From: Staphylococcus sp. GSSP0090
Lineage (GTDB): Bacteria; Bacillota; Bacilli; Staphylococcales; Staphylococcaceae
NCBI RefSeq assembly: GCF_013391405.1
Contig: NZ_JACBFD010000033.1
Location: forward strand, 1-64,000
Length of the DNA stretch: 64,000 bases
Reading direction: 5' to 3'
Made by a program: the position numbers and the translations under genes. Below the pieces are notes generated by a model that was given only the letters and a program-made list of their open reading frames with translations, made no database searches and was not told the DNA's origin. This document shows positions 45,587 to 54,369 of this stretch, piece by piece. The first letter of the stretch is position 1. Each line of letters starts with the position of its first letter.

Positions 45587-46198
45587 CTAGTCAGTAGCGT
45601 GACTCATCTCTGATAGTATTAATTTTAGTGGTCCGTGATAAGCGATATCAAATATCGTTTCGGTTAATTGATCAGCACTGATTCTCTGTTCATCCAACAC
45701 CCATAATTTTATAATGTTAATCATTGCACCAGAAACATACGCGTGAAAATAGCGAAACTGGATATTAGAGATACTATCTTTTTCACCTAATGCCATTTTA
45801 AGGTTGTTTGAGATGACGTCTGCCATTTTGTTTTCTAAGGTACTGACGCGATTCATTTTAAAGAGGACTTCATAGAGTTCAATGTTATTTAAAATTGTTT
45901 TCATAATGTTTTTAGGAATATTTTCAACTAATTGATTTAAACTCGCTTGGTTATTGAATTCTGTCTCTTTGACTTGTTGATAATTCATGTATTGATTAAT
46001 ATGATTGACCTCATTATCTTCTATTGTATTTAGTAAGATATATTTATCCTCATAATGTTTATAAAAAGTGGCACGATTGATATCAGCTTCATCTGCAATT
46101 TGTTGAATGGTAATGGTTTCTATATCGTATTGCTTCAATAAGTTTATAAATGCTTCATGAATTGCTTTTCTTGTTTTCTTTTTTCTTCTATCTTCCAA
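45587..46198 (-). CDS. TetR/AcrR-family regulator (2)
   Basis: About 203 residues from a TTG at 46198, since AAGGGG lies nine bases before and the residues upstream look non-conserved; the ATG at 46276 is 78 bases longer. DNA-binding part: YDIETITIQQIADEADINRATFYKHYEDKY. Divergent from a YhgE-type membrane protein, which it probably represses. The CAAC..GTTG-type palindromes between them (46250 and 46367) are candidate operators. Confidence 0.78.
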   Translation of the reverse strand: MEDRRKKKTRKAIHEAFINLLKQYDIETITIQQIADEADINRATFYKHYEDKYILLNTIEDNEVNHINQYMNYQQVKETEFNNQASLNQLVENIPKNIMKTILNNIELYEVLFKMNRVSTLENKMADVISNNLKMALGEKDSISNIQFRYFHAYVSGAMINIIKLWVLDEQRISADQLTETIFDIAYHGPLKLILSEMSHATD

Positions 46199-46249
46199 TC
46201 TGTTCAACCCCTTATTTAACTTTATATTAGCAACGATAGGTGTGATAAG

Positions 46250-46380
46250 CAACGAATTGTTGATTATTGGCGACATAGGCCATATATCTGTTGCTTAACA
46301 TGCGAATGCGTCTGTATTGATTATTGAATTAATACATAGAGCTACTACAATATAATTATAGAAAAGCAACACAATGTTGT
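46250..46380. promoter_or_regulatory. candidate TetR operators before the YhgE gene
   Basis: GCAAC-GAATT-GTTG (about 46250-46262) and GCAACA-CAA-TGTTGT (about 46367-46381) share the same arms and lie between the TetR and YhgE genes. Short motifs, so only a hint. Confidence 0.35.
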
Positions 46381-46406
46381 CTAATAATAAAGGAGATTTG
46401 TAAATT

Positions 46407-47675
46407 ATGAAGAAAAAATTATTATGGGTCATACCTATCGTTGCTGTTTTAATCTTAGTATTATTAGCAACTGCGTTTTATCCTGCGTATAATCCCAAGC
46501 CTAAAGATGTGCCAATGGCCGTATTAAACGAAGATAATGGCGTGAAAATGCAAGGAAAGTCATTGAATATAGGTAAAAACTTTTCGGATAAATTAGTGAA
46601 AAATGATAATGAAGCGATGAATTGGACAAAAGTAGACAGTAAAGAAGCACTGGAACAAGGTTTAGATGAAGGAAAATATATCGGTGCTATAAGCATTGAT
46701 AAAAACTTCTCTAAAGATGCGATGAGTCAAGCTCAAAATGAAGTGATGAAAGACAAGCAAAAAGAAATGAAAGATAAGATGCAATCAGGTGAAATACCAC
46801 CTGAAGAAATGAAGAAAATGCAGGCAGCCATGGATGGTCAAACTAAACCATCTGAACCATCACAACCGAAATTAAAAACATCTGTCAAAGAAGGCGGCAA
46901 TGCTCAAGTAGCTAACATGGCGCAACAAGCATTAAGTAAAATGACTGATAACATCAATACACAAATAAGTAAGCAAAATGTAAGTATTTTGGAAAAAAAT
47001 AATATAGATATACCGAGTGAACAATATGAAAGCTTTGCGAACCCTGTTAAAGTCGAAAATAATACAATAGATGCAGTGAAGGATCATCAAGGTAATGGTA
47101 ACGCTGCGGGCACAATGTTTTCGCCGGTATGGATGTCATCGATGATTATTGCAGCACTTTCGTTCTTTGCCTTTAAGCAGAGACCTCAATTGGCATCTCA
47201 TAAATTGAAATTAGCATACCTAGTGAAAACCATATTATCTGTAACCATTGCAGCTTTTGCAGGTGCATTTGTTTACGTTTATTATATGGGTGGTGTATTA
47301 GATTTTAACTTTACACAGCCAGCGGTAACTGCAACATATATTGCAATCGCGATTCTTGGTTTTGCATCATTGATACTTGGTTTAATGGTATGGATTGGTT
47401 TTGCGATATTACCAATATTCATTCTGTTTTTATTCTTTACGATACAATCAGTGATGTTACCGAAAGCGATGGTTCCAGAATTTTATCAAAATTATATTCT
47501 TCCATGGAACCCATTCTATCATTATGTTTCAAGTCTAAAAGGCTTGTTATATGAAAATGCAGATTTAGCAATGAATGGTACAATGTGGATGTTTATCGCA
47601 TTTATTTTATTTGGTATTATTTCACTAGTAAGTGCATTATATGTTAAAGGACATACAGAAGATAACCAATCGTAA
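46407..47675 (+). CDS. YhgE/Pip-type membrane protein (ABC-2-like)
   Basis: 422 residues. One N-terminal helix, a long extracellular region of about 200 residues rich in Lys/Glu/Gln with methionine-rich KEMKDKMQSGEIPPEEMKKM, then five or six helices. This is the YhgE/DUF3533 layout. Members resemble phage-infection-receptor Pip or ABC-2 permeases, often next to a TetR repressor as here. The function may be drug export or envelope stress; not proven. RBS AAAGGAG. Confidence 0.78.
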   Translation: MKKKLLWVIPIVAVLILVLLATAFYPAYNPKPKDVPMAVLNEDNGVKMQGKSLNIGKNFSDKLVKNDNEAMNWTKVDSKEALEQGLDEGKYIGAISIDKNFSKDAMSQAQNEVMKDKQKEMKDKMQSGEIPPEEMKKMQAAMDGQTKPSEPSQPKLKTSVKEGGNAQVANMAQQALSKMTDNINTQISKQNVSILEKNNIDIPSEQYESFANPVKVENNTIDAVKDHQGNGNAAGTMFSPVWMSSMIIAALSFFAFKQRPQLASHKLKLAYLVKTILSVTIAAFAGAFVYVYYMGGVLDFNFTQPAVTATYIAIAILGFASLILGLMVWIGFAILPIFILFLFFTIQSVMLPKAMVPEFYQNYILPWNPFYHYVSSLKGLLYENADLAMNGTMWMFIAFILFGIISLVSALYVKGHTEDNQS

Positions 47676-47723
47676 TATAGTGCGTTATGAAGTGTTTCAA
47701 AAAAGCAGCATGTAGATAACAAA

Positions 47724-47762
47724 AAAGCCAGTTAAGGTTCTAAAGAACCTTAACTGGCTTTA
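47724..47762. terminator. bidirectional terminator
   Basis: AAAGCCAGTTAAGGTTC-TAAA-GAACCTTAACTGGCTTT, perfect 17-base stem. Confidence 0.9.
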
Positions 47763-47854
47763 TTTCTGCCGATTTCTCAGTTGAACTCTATTCATAGAAT
47801 AGAGAGTAATTAATTATGTTATTTAATTGTAACATGCATAAATAACAGAGTAAA

Positions 47855-49450
47855 TTAATTATTTTCTGAATTTCTGGACTCTTCTCTTTGGTGTCTAATA
47901 TATTCTTCCATTCTGTGTTTATTCGGCGTTAAAGATAAACCTAATAATTTCCGTTCTTTGTTGGCATCTTTATAGAAGCTGACCATCATAAAGATGATGA
48001 TGACTGAGAACGGCAAGGCGGTCATAATCGCCATGTTTTGAAGTGCGTTTAAACCATTGTCTCCACCTGAGAAGAGTAAAATAAATGCGATTAAAGCTTG
48101 CGCAACACCCCAAATCACTTTTACAACGGCAGATGGATTTAGTGAACCGTATGTCGTTTGCATACCTAGTACAAATGTTGCTGAGTCTGCTGAAGTAATA
48201 AAGAATGTCGCAATTAAGAGTAGTGTAATGACAGACATAATCGTACCTAATGGGACTTCGTTAAACACTCCGAATAAAGCAGTTTCGGGTGGCATATTGA
48301 AAATTTGTGGGTGATCTTTAGCAGTTTCGATACCTAATACACCGAAAGCTGCAAACCAAATTAAACTAACAAGTACTGGTACAAGCATAACACCTGAAAC
48401 AAATTCTCTGATTGAACGTCCTTTTGATACACGCGCAATAAAGATACCTACGAAAGGACTCCAACTAATCCACCATGCTAATTGGAAGAATGTCCAAGAC
48501 GTCATCCATTCATTTTTCTGTGAATCAAGTGGTGCTGTGTCGAACATATTAAATAGTAATGTATTTAAATAGTCTCCTGTAGCACTTGTTAACATATTTA
48601 AAATTAATAGTGTTGGTCCAACAATCAATACAAATAGTAATATGAGGCCTGCAAGTCCAATATTTGCATTACTTAAGTATTGGATACCTCTACTTAAACC
48701 TGACCATGCACTAGCAAGGAATAAGATCGTTACAATTACAATAATAATACCTTGAGTAAGAATGGTATTTGGGATATCAAATAAATAATTTAATCCCCCT
48801 GCAATTTGCATCGCACCTAAACCAAGTGATACGGCTACACCACCAATTGTAGCGAATACTGAGATGACATCAATAATCGTACCAAGTGGCCCTTCAACTT
48901 TGTTCCCAAAGATTGGACGTAATGTTCTTGAAATTAGTGCGGGTTCTTGCTTTCTAAATTGGAAATAAGCTAAACCAAGTGCAACCACTGCATAAACAGC
49001 CCATGCGTGGAATCCCCATTGCATGAATGCACCTCTGAGTGCCTCTTTAAAGGCGTGCGCTGTTTTAGGGTCACCTGTAGGTGGTGACGCAAAGTGACTT
49101 ATTGGTTCAGCAGCTCCCCAGAATACTAAACCAATACCCATACCTGCACTAAATAGCATCGCAAACCATGAAATTGTATTAAATTCTGGCTTGTCGTTAG
49201 GCTTTCCGAGTTTTAATTTACCAATAGGACTAAACATTAAGAATACGCAGAAGAATATCATCAATGCGACGATTACCATATAATACCAACCAAAGTATTT
49301 CGTAATCCAGCCTGTGATATTTGTACCTATCGTATTGAACTGATTAGGGAAAATAGCACCTAATATTACAACGATAGCTGTAAGAATAAGACTATAAGTA
49401 AAAACAGAGGAAAGCTTTTTTCCACTAAAATTTTGTTCATTAGATTCCAA
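47855..49450 (-). CDS. BCCT-family betaine/choline/carnitine transporter
   Basis: 531 residues, 12 helices. Family motif FFQLAWWISWSPFVGIFIAR at about 316-335 and GAAEPISHFASPP. It imports glycine betaine, choline or proline betaine with sodium for osmoprotection; the exact substrate (OpuD or BetT type) is not distinguishable. The C-terminal tail is charged (YIRHQREESRNSENN). RBS GGAGG. Monocistronic. Confidence 0.9.
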   Translation of the reverse strand: MESNEQNFSGKKLSSVFTYSLILTAIVVILGAIFPNQFNTIGTNITGWITKYFGWYYMVIVALMIFFCVFLMFSPIGKLKLGKPNDKPEFNTISWFAMLFSAGMGIGLVFWGAAEPISHFASPPTGDPKTAHAFKEALRGAFMQWGFHAWAVYAVVALGLAYFQFRKQEPALISRTLRPIFGNKVEGPLGTIIDVISVFATIGGVAVSLGLGAMQIAGGLNYLFDIPNTILTQGIIIVIVTILFLASAWSGLSRGIQYLSNANIGLAGLILLFVLIVGPTLLILNMLTSATGDYLNTLLFNMFDTAPLDSQKNEWMTSWTFFQLAWWISWSPFVGIFIARVSKGRSIREFVSGVMLVPVLVSLIWFAAFGVLGIETAKDHPQIFNMPPETALFGVFNEVPLGTIMSVITLLLIATFFITSADSATFVLGMQTTYGSLNPSAVVKVIWGVAQALIAFILLFSGGDNGLNALQNMAIMTALPFSVIIIFMMVSFYKDANKERKLLGLSLTPNKHRMEEYIRHQREESRNSENN

Positions 49451-49893
49451 AATAAACCCTCCTTATATTTTTTAAGCATTACTAAGGATAACAAACTTAT
49501 GTAAATGCTACAACTATATAAAAGGTTTATAAATGCGACGGCGTATAATAATAAAATAATCATTTTGTAAGCAAAATATTAAATTAAATAGCGCCAGAAT
49601 TTAAGTTTTAAAAAACTTGAAATCTATGTTGGTATTATCATCTTTTATATAGATAGAATCATGTGTATAAATAGTTTTTGTGAGTTTAAGGTAATGCATT
49701 TTTTAATATCTCAAATATTGTTGCGAAAGTAATAAAACTCATTTTTTATTTGTAAAACTTTAAATTTTTGCATAATTTTCAAAAATAATGGTATATTACA
49801 TGTAAGGGCTTACATTTACATAAAAAGGAGAGATTTTTTAAAGGGGAAATTGCGTATAATAGATTGGATTAAACAAAGATAGGAGACACCTAT
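49451..49893. other. fad operon control region
   Basis: A long AT-rich gap. It holds the palindromic cre-like site (49800-49815) and TGCGTATAAT at 49851-49860 as a likely -10. No gene is supported in the rest. Confidence 0.55.
49800..49815. promoter_or_regulatory. cre-like palindrome before fadX
   Basis: ATGTAA-GGGC-TTACAT is a perfect palindrome. TGTAAGGGCTTACA matches the cre consensus at 13 of 14 positions. It lies 79 bases upstream of fadX, near the promoter, so glucose repression of fatty-acid oxidation is likely. Confidence 0.6.
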
Positions 49894-51468
49894 ATGAAAA
49901 TTATTCCATTTTCAGAATTGACAAGCATCATTAACAAAGGTGATGTTATAGCTCTGGCAGCCTTATCAACGGCTAATTTACCAGCTGAGATACTCAAAAC
50001 GTTAGTCGACTATAATGATGAAGATCAATCGTTTACAGATTTTACATTTATGTTAGCAAATGATATTAGTGATTATCGCGGCGATAGTTATGACTTAGAT
50101 TCATTTACAACAAGGGGTATGATCAAGCGATTAATTACAAGTATTATTACAGCATCACCGGCAACAATTCAGGCAATGCGAAACAACGAGATGGAAGCAT
50201 ATTATTTACCTCAAGGCGTGATTACCACGCATTACAGAAGTAAGACACAGTCATCACCTGGTATTATCTCTAAGATTGGTTTAAATACTAATGTGGATCC
50301 TAGGTATACAGGTGGCAAAGTCAATGAACGTACGACCGAAGATTTAGTATCTTTGATTGAAATTAATCATCAAACATACTTACAGTACCATTTCCCAGAC
50401 ATAGATATTGCGTTATTAAGAGGTACATATGCTGATATGGATGGCAACATATACATGACACACGAGGCACATCTTGGTGAAGGATATAGCTTAGCGTTAG
50501 CAGCGCATAAGCATCATGGGAAAGTGATTGTTCAAGTTAAGGCGGTTGTTCCCAATGGTAATTTTAATCCCAATGATGTATTCATTCCAGGCAAACTGGT
50601 AGATTATGTTGTTGTGAATACTAATCCTAAGCTGCATAGACAAGTGATGCAAACGCAATATGATCCAGCGCTTTCAGGGTATTACCAAATTACAGAAATG
50701 CGAGAACCATATATAGCATTAGGTACCCGCAAAATGATTTTGAGACGTGCGGCTCAATTTTTACTAAAGGGGGACGTAATCAGTATTGGTTTTGGCATAA
50801 ATAATGAATTATCTAATGTTTTGGTGGAGGAAAAAGTCGATCACTTAGTTCAACCTAATATTGATACAGGGGTGTTTGGTGGATTAATTAGTAGTCGTGA
50901 ACACTTTGGTATGAATTATAATTTGAGTGCGCGAATGAGACACGACATGACTTGGGATTTCATCTATAACAACGGTTTGGACATTGCCTATTTAAGCTTT
51001 GCTGAAGTCGACCAGATGGGTAATGTAAATATTTCTAAGTTTGGAGATAAAATGAATGGCTGTGGCGGTTTTATAGATATTAGTCAAACCGTAAAGACAA
51101 TTGTATTTTCAGGGTCAATGGTTGTTGGGGGTCAACTATCATATGGCGATAATAAGGTAACTGTTGAGGAAGAAGGTAGGGCTACTAAATTCGTCGATAC
51201 AGTAGGTAGTATCGATTTCAATGCTGAAAATGCAATTAAGTTTAATCAAGAAGTTTACTTTGTAACGGAACGTGCCGTATTTGAATTAACGCATAAGGGG
51301 TTAAAACTCATTGAGATAGCACCGGGTTTAGATTTAGAAAGGGATATTTTAGCGAATATGGCCTTTAGACCGATACTTTCTGATGATATCAAGATAACAC
51401 AAAGTGATATTTATCAAGAAAAATGGGGCGGTCTGTCTCAAGCAATTAAGTCGAATTATCGTATTTAA
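49894..51468 (+). CDS. fadX: FadX-type acyl/acetate CoA-transferase
   Basis: 524 residues. CoA-transferase family I with both halves fused: SELTSIINKGDVIALAA, GTYADMDGNIYMTHEA, and the second half ISIGFGINNELSNVL with the catalytic-type Glu in FAEVDQMG. It moves CoA between acyl groups and acetate or propionate, helping recycle CoA during fatty-acid use. First gene of the fad operon; RBS TAGGAGAC. Confidence 0.87.
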   Translation: MKIIPFSELTSIINKGDVIALAALSTANLPAEILKTLVDYNDEDQSFTDFTFMLANDISDYRGDSYDLDSFTTRGMIKRLITSIITASPATIQAMRNNEMEAYYLPQGVITTHYRSKTQSSPGIISKIGLNTNVDPRYTGGKVNERTTEDLVSLIEINHQTYLQYHFPDIDIALLRGTYADMDGNIYMTHEAHLGEGYSLALAAHKHHGKVIVQVKAVVPNGNFNPNDVFIPGKLVDYVVVNTNPKLHRQVMQTQYDPALSGYYQITEMREPYIALGTRKMILRRAAQFLLKGDVISIGFGINNELSNVLVEEKVDHLVQPNIDTGVFGGLISSREHFGMNYNLSARMRHDMTWDFIYNNGLDIAYLSFAEVDQMGNVNISKFGDKMNGCGGFIDISQTVKTIVFSGSMVVGGQLSYGDNKVTVEEEGRATKFVDTVGSIDFNAENAIKFNQEVYFVTERAVFELTHKGLKLIEIAPGLDLERDILANMAFRPILSDDIKITQSDIYQEKWGGLSQAIKSNYRI

Positions 51469-51485
51469 ATAAGGGGGAGAAAAAT

Positions 51486-53012
51486 ATGAACTACGACTGG
51501 ATTAAAACAAGAGCAGCGTTTGATGAACCAAAAGCAGCAGTCATCGATCCATTTAAAGGTACAGAATGGACGTATCAAGACTTAAATATTAGAGCTGAGA
51601 ATTTAGCGAATTATCTACAAGATCAAGGGGTTAAACGTGGTGATGTCGTGGGTATCTTTGCACCTAATGATGTCTCACTACTAGATGTATTATTCGCTTC
51701 ATTTAAACTAGGGGCCGTGTATTTACCGATTAATTGGCGCTTGAAGACACAAGAAATTGAAAGTGTCATTGCAGACTCTGATGTCAAATTAATATTTTAT
51801 GCGGCAAAACATTTATCCAGTTTAGAAGGTATTGCAGATGAACTCATTCATATGGATGTTGATTCTAAAGCATACGATGACATCGTTGATCCTACAAATC
51901 ATCGTCCATTTACCACAGTTAGTGTAGAAGGTGATGATTTAGCATCATTAATGTACACAAGTGGTACGACAGGGTTACCTAAGGGCGTGATGTTTTCTTA
52001 TGATTCATTTGTAAATAATCCGATTAATACGGCAATGACGTATAAAGTATACGCGTCGTATACAACGATTATTTCGACACCCATGTTTCACGTACTAGGT
52101 TTCAATGACTTAACATTACCATTATTGATGGCAGGAGGCACATTGGTATTACAACGTTACTTTAACGGTGAATTGTTAAATGATTTAATGGCTAAGTATA
52201 AGCCAAATTTCTTAATTCAAATACCAACGATGTTTTATGCCATGTTGGTTGCTGAGAACTTTGATTTGAAAAACTTCGATAATATTGAATTTCTAATTCA
52301 AGGTGGCGCCGCGCCTTTACCAAGTGTACAGAAAAAATTCTTGAGTATGGGCATTCCGATTATTAATGGTTATGGTTTAACAGAATCACCACTGGTTAGT
52401 GTGAATACAGCTGAGAATAATGCAAAAAAACCTGCAAGTATTGGACAGCCTGTGATGTTTATGGATATTCGTATTTTTGACGATAACTATGAAGCAGTAC
52501 AAGTTGGCGAAATCGGAGAACTTGGTGTGAGGGGAAATAATGTAACACCTGGTTATTGGAATAAGCCCGAAGAAACAGCTCAATCATTTTGTGGTGAATA
52601 TTTCTTAACAGGAGATTTAGCCAAAATGGATGAAGATGGAGACATTTATATTGTAGATCGTCGTAAAGAGATGATTATTACAGGTGGAGAAAATGTTCTA
52701 CCATCTGAAGTTGAACGTGTATTATCAGAACATCCGCTTGTCGCACAAGGTGTTGTGGTTGGTTATAATAGTCCCAAATATGGAGAATCTGTTTCGGCAG
52801 CAGTTGTTTTAACGGAAGACGATCCAGACTTCGAACAGAAATTAGATGCACATATGCGAGAACATATTGCCGGTTATAAAATACCGAGATTATATCTCAA
52901 ATTAACGCACATTCCATTAAATTCAACGTCCAAACCAGACAAATTAGAAATTCAAAAATATATGAATGATAAAGCACAAAAGCAAGATCAAAGTAACGAT
53001 GAATTAAAATAA
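51486..53012 (+). CDS. fadD: long-chain acyl-CoA ligase FadD
   Basis: 508 residues. ANL-family adenylating enzyme: MYTSGTTGLPKGVMF at 156-170 (P-loop), INGYGLTESP, and the C-terminal GGENVLPSEVERVL with the catalytic Lys in STSKPDKLE. It activates free fatty acids with ATP and CoA, the entry to beta-oxidation. It lies 17 bases after fadX; RBS AAGGGGGA. Confidence 0.9.
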   Translation: MNYDWIKTRAAFDEPKAAVIDPFKGTEWTYQDLNIRAENLANYLQDQGVKRGDVVGIFAPNDVSLLDVLFASFKLGAVYLPINWRLKTQEIESVIADSDVKLIFYAAKHLSSLEGIADELIHMDVDSKAYDDIVDPTNHRPFTTVSVEGDDLASLMYTSGTTGLPKGVMFSYDSFVNNPINTAMTYKVYASYTTIISTPMFHVLGFNDLTLPLLMAGGTLVLQRYFNGELLNDLMAKYKPNFLIQIPTMFYAMLVAENFDLKNFDNIEFLIQGGAAPLPSVQKKFLSMGIPIINGYGLTESPLVSVNTAENNAKKPASIGQPVMFMDIRIFDDNYEAVQVGEIGELGVRGNNVTPGYWNKPEETAQSFCGEYFLTGDLAKMDEDGDIYIVDRRKEMIITGGENVLPSEVERVLSEHPLVAQGVVVGYNSPKYGESVSAAVVLTEDDPDFEQKLDAHMREHIAGYKIPRLYLKLTHIPLNSTSKPDKLEIQKYMNDKAQKQDQSNDELK

Positions 53013-53067
53013 CCCATTACTTTAAAACCATAAGTATTTAAATGATGGAAAAATTTTTAACTATAAA

Positions 53068-53081
53068 TGTAAGCGCAATCA
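53068..53081 (+). promoter_or_regulatory. internal cre-like site before fadE
   Basis: TGTAAGCGCAATCA matches the cre consensus at 13 of 14 (position 10 A in place of T). It lies in the 90-base fadD-fadE gap, so a second CcpA-controlled start is possible. Confidence 0.55.
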
Positions 53082-53102
53082 TAATAAATGGAGGTTTTAA
53101 TT

Positions 53103-54311
53103 ATGACAACAAAAGAAGAAGTAATCAAAGCATTATACCCAGAAGATATTTTAAGTATCGCAAAAGATTTAACGGATGGAGAAGTCAAACTACTGAAACA
53201 ACTCAATGATATGTTGGAAGAGAAGTATCGTGATTCTGTTAATGAACATTGGTTAAACGCTACAGAACCAGAAGGTTATTTTGAAGAATTAGGAAAATTA
53301 AATTATTTCCAAAATCCATTACTTTTTGAAGGTCGTGAAGGTGCAAAAACACCGAGTCAATTATTCCAATTCTTTATGTCTTATACAATCGCTAAATTTG
53401 ATGTGTCCTTAGCAACATTATTAGGTGTACATCAAGGACTCGGACATAATTCATTTTGGTTTGGTGGTAGTAAAGAACAACAAGCTTACTACTTGCCTAA
53501 GTTACAATCTCATGAATTGCGTACATGTTTTGCGTTAACGGAACCAGAGCATGGCTCTGACGTTGCTGGCGGTTTAGAAACAACTGCCAAACGCGAAGGT
53601 GACCAATGGATTATCAATGGCGAGAAAAAATGGATCGGTGGTGCTAATGTCGCTGACGTTATGCCAGTTTATGCAGTTGACGTAGAAACTGGTAAGCCCA
53701 AAGGTTTTATTATTGAACCTAATCAAGAAGGCGTAGAGATAGAATTGTTAGAAAATAAAATCGCGTTGAGAATTGTTCCAAATGCTAAAATTCGTTTAAA
53801 AAACGTCGTAGTGAAAGAAGAACAACGTCTGCAAAATATTAATAGCTTCAAAGATATTGCGAAAGTATTATATTCAACACGTGCTGGTGTAGCATATATG
53901 GCAACAGGCGCAATGGCTGGTGCATTAAAGGCAACAACAGATTATGTGACGAAACGTAAACAATTTGGTAAAGAAATTAGTAAATTCCAGTTAATACAAG
54001 AAAAACTAGCCATGATGCAAGGTAATTTAGCTCAAGCGATGGCAACATGTGCACAATTGGCACGCATGCAGGCTAATGGAGAATATGATGAAGTAGCAAC
54101 ATCTACTGCAAAAATGATGAATGCTTTAAGACTAAGAGAAACGGTCTCAATGGGTCGAGGCGTTCACGGTGGTAATGGTATCTTGGCAGGCGAATATGAT
54201 ATTGCCAGATTCTTTGCCGATGCTGAAGCGATTTACACATATGAAGGTACACATGAAGTTAATGCGCTTGTGATTGGTCGTGCGCTAACAGGCGATTCAG
54301 CATTTATTTAA
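53103..54311 (+). CDS. fadE: acyl-CoA dehydrogenase FadE
   Basis: 402 residues from the ATG at 53103; the in-frame ATG at 53088 overlaps the GGAGG site. FAD enzyme that makes the 2-enoyl-CoA: CFALTEPEHGSDVAGG, WIGGANVADV, and the C-terminal YEGTHEVNALVIGRALTG. The catalytic Glu is the one in YEGTHE. Third step gene of the operon. Confidence 0.9.
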   Translation: MTTKEEVIKALYPEDILSIAKDLTDGEVKLLKQLNDMLEEKYRDSVNEHWLNATEPEGYFEELGKLNYFQNPLLFEGREGAKTPSQLFQFFMSYTIAKFDVSLATLLGVHQGLGHNSFWFGGSKEQQAYYLPKLQSHELRTCFALTEPEHGSDVAGGLETTAKREGDQWIINGEKKWIGGANVADVMPVYAVDVETGKPKGFIIEPNQEGVEIELLENKIALRIVPNAKIRLKNVVVKEEQRLQNINSFKDIAKVLYSTRAGVAYMATGAMAGALKATTDYVTKRKQFGKEISKFQLIQEKLAMMQGNLAQAMATCAQLARMQANGEYDEVATSTAKMMNALRLRETVSMGRGVHGGNGILAGEYDIARFFADAEAIYTYEGTHEVNALVIGRALTGDSAFI

Positions 54312-54369
54312 AAATAGAATGGCTGGCTTTAACGATATACTTTAGAACATTAAATTTGGAGGGTTTAGT

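Noticed and set aside
53088..53102. ATG at 53088 as fadE start
   Set aside because: It overlaps the GGAGG ribosome binding site; the ATG at 53103 has normal spacing.
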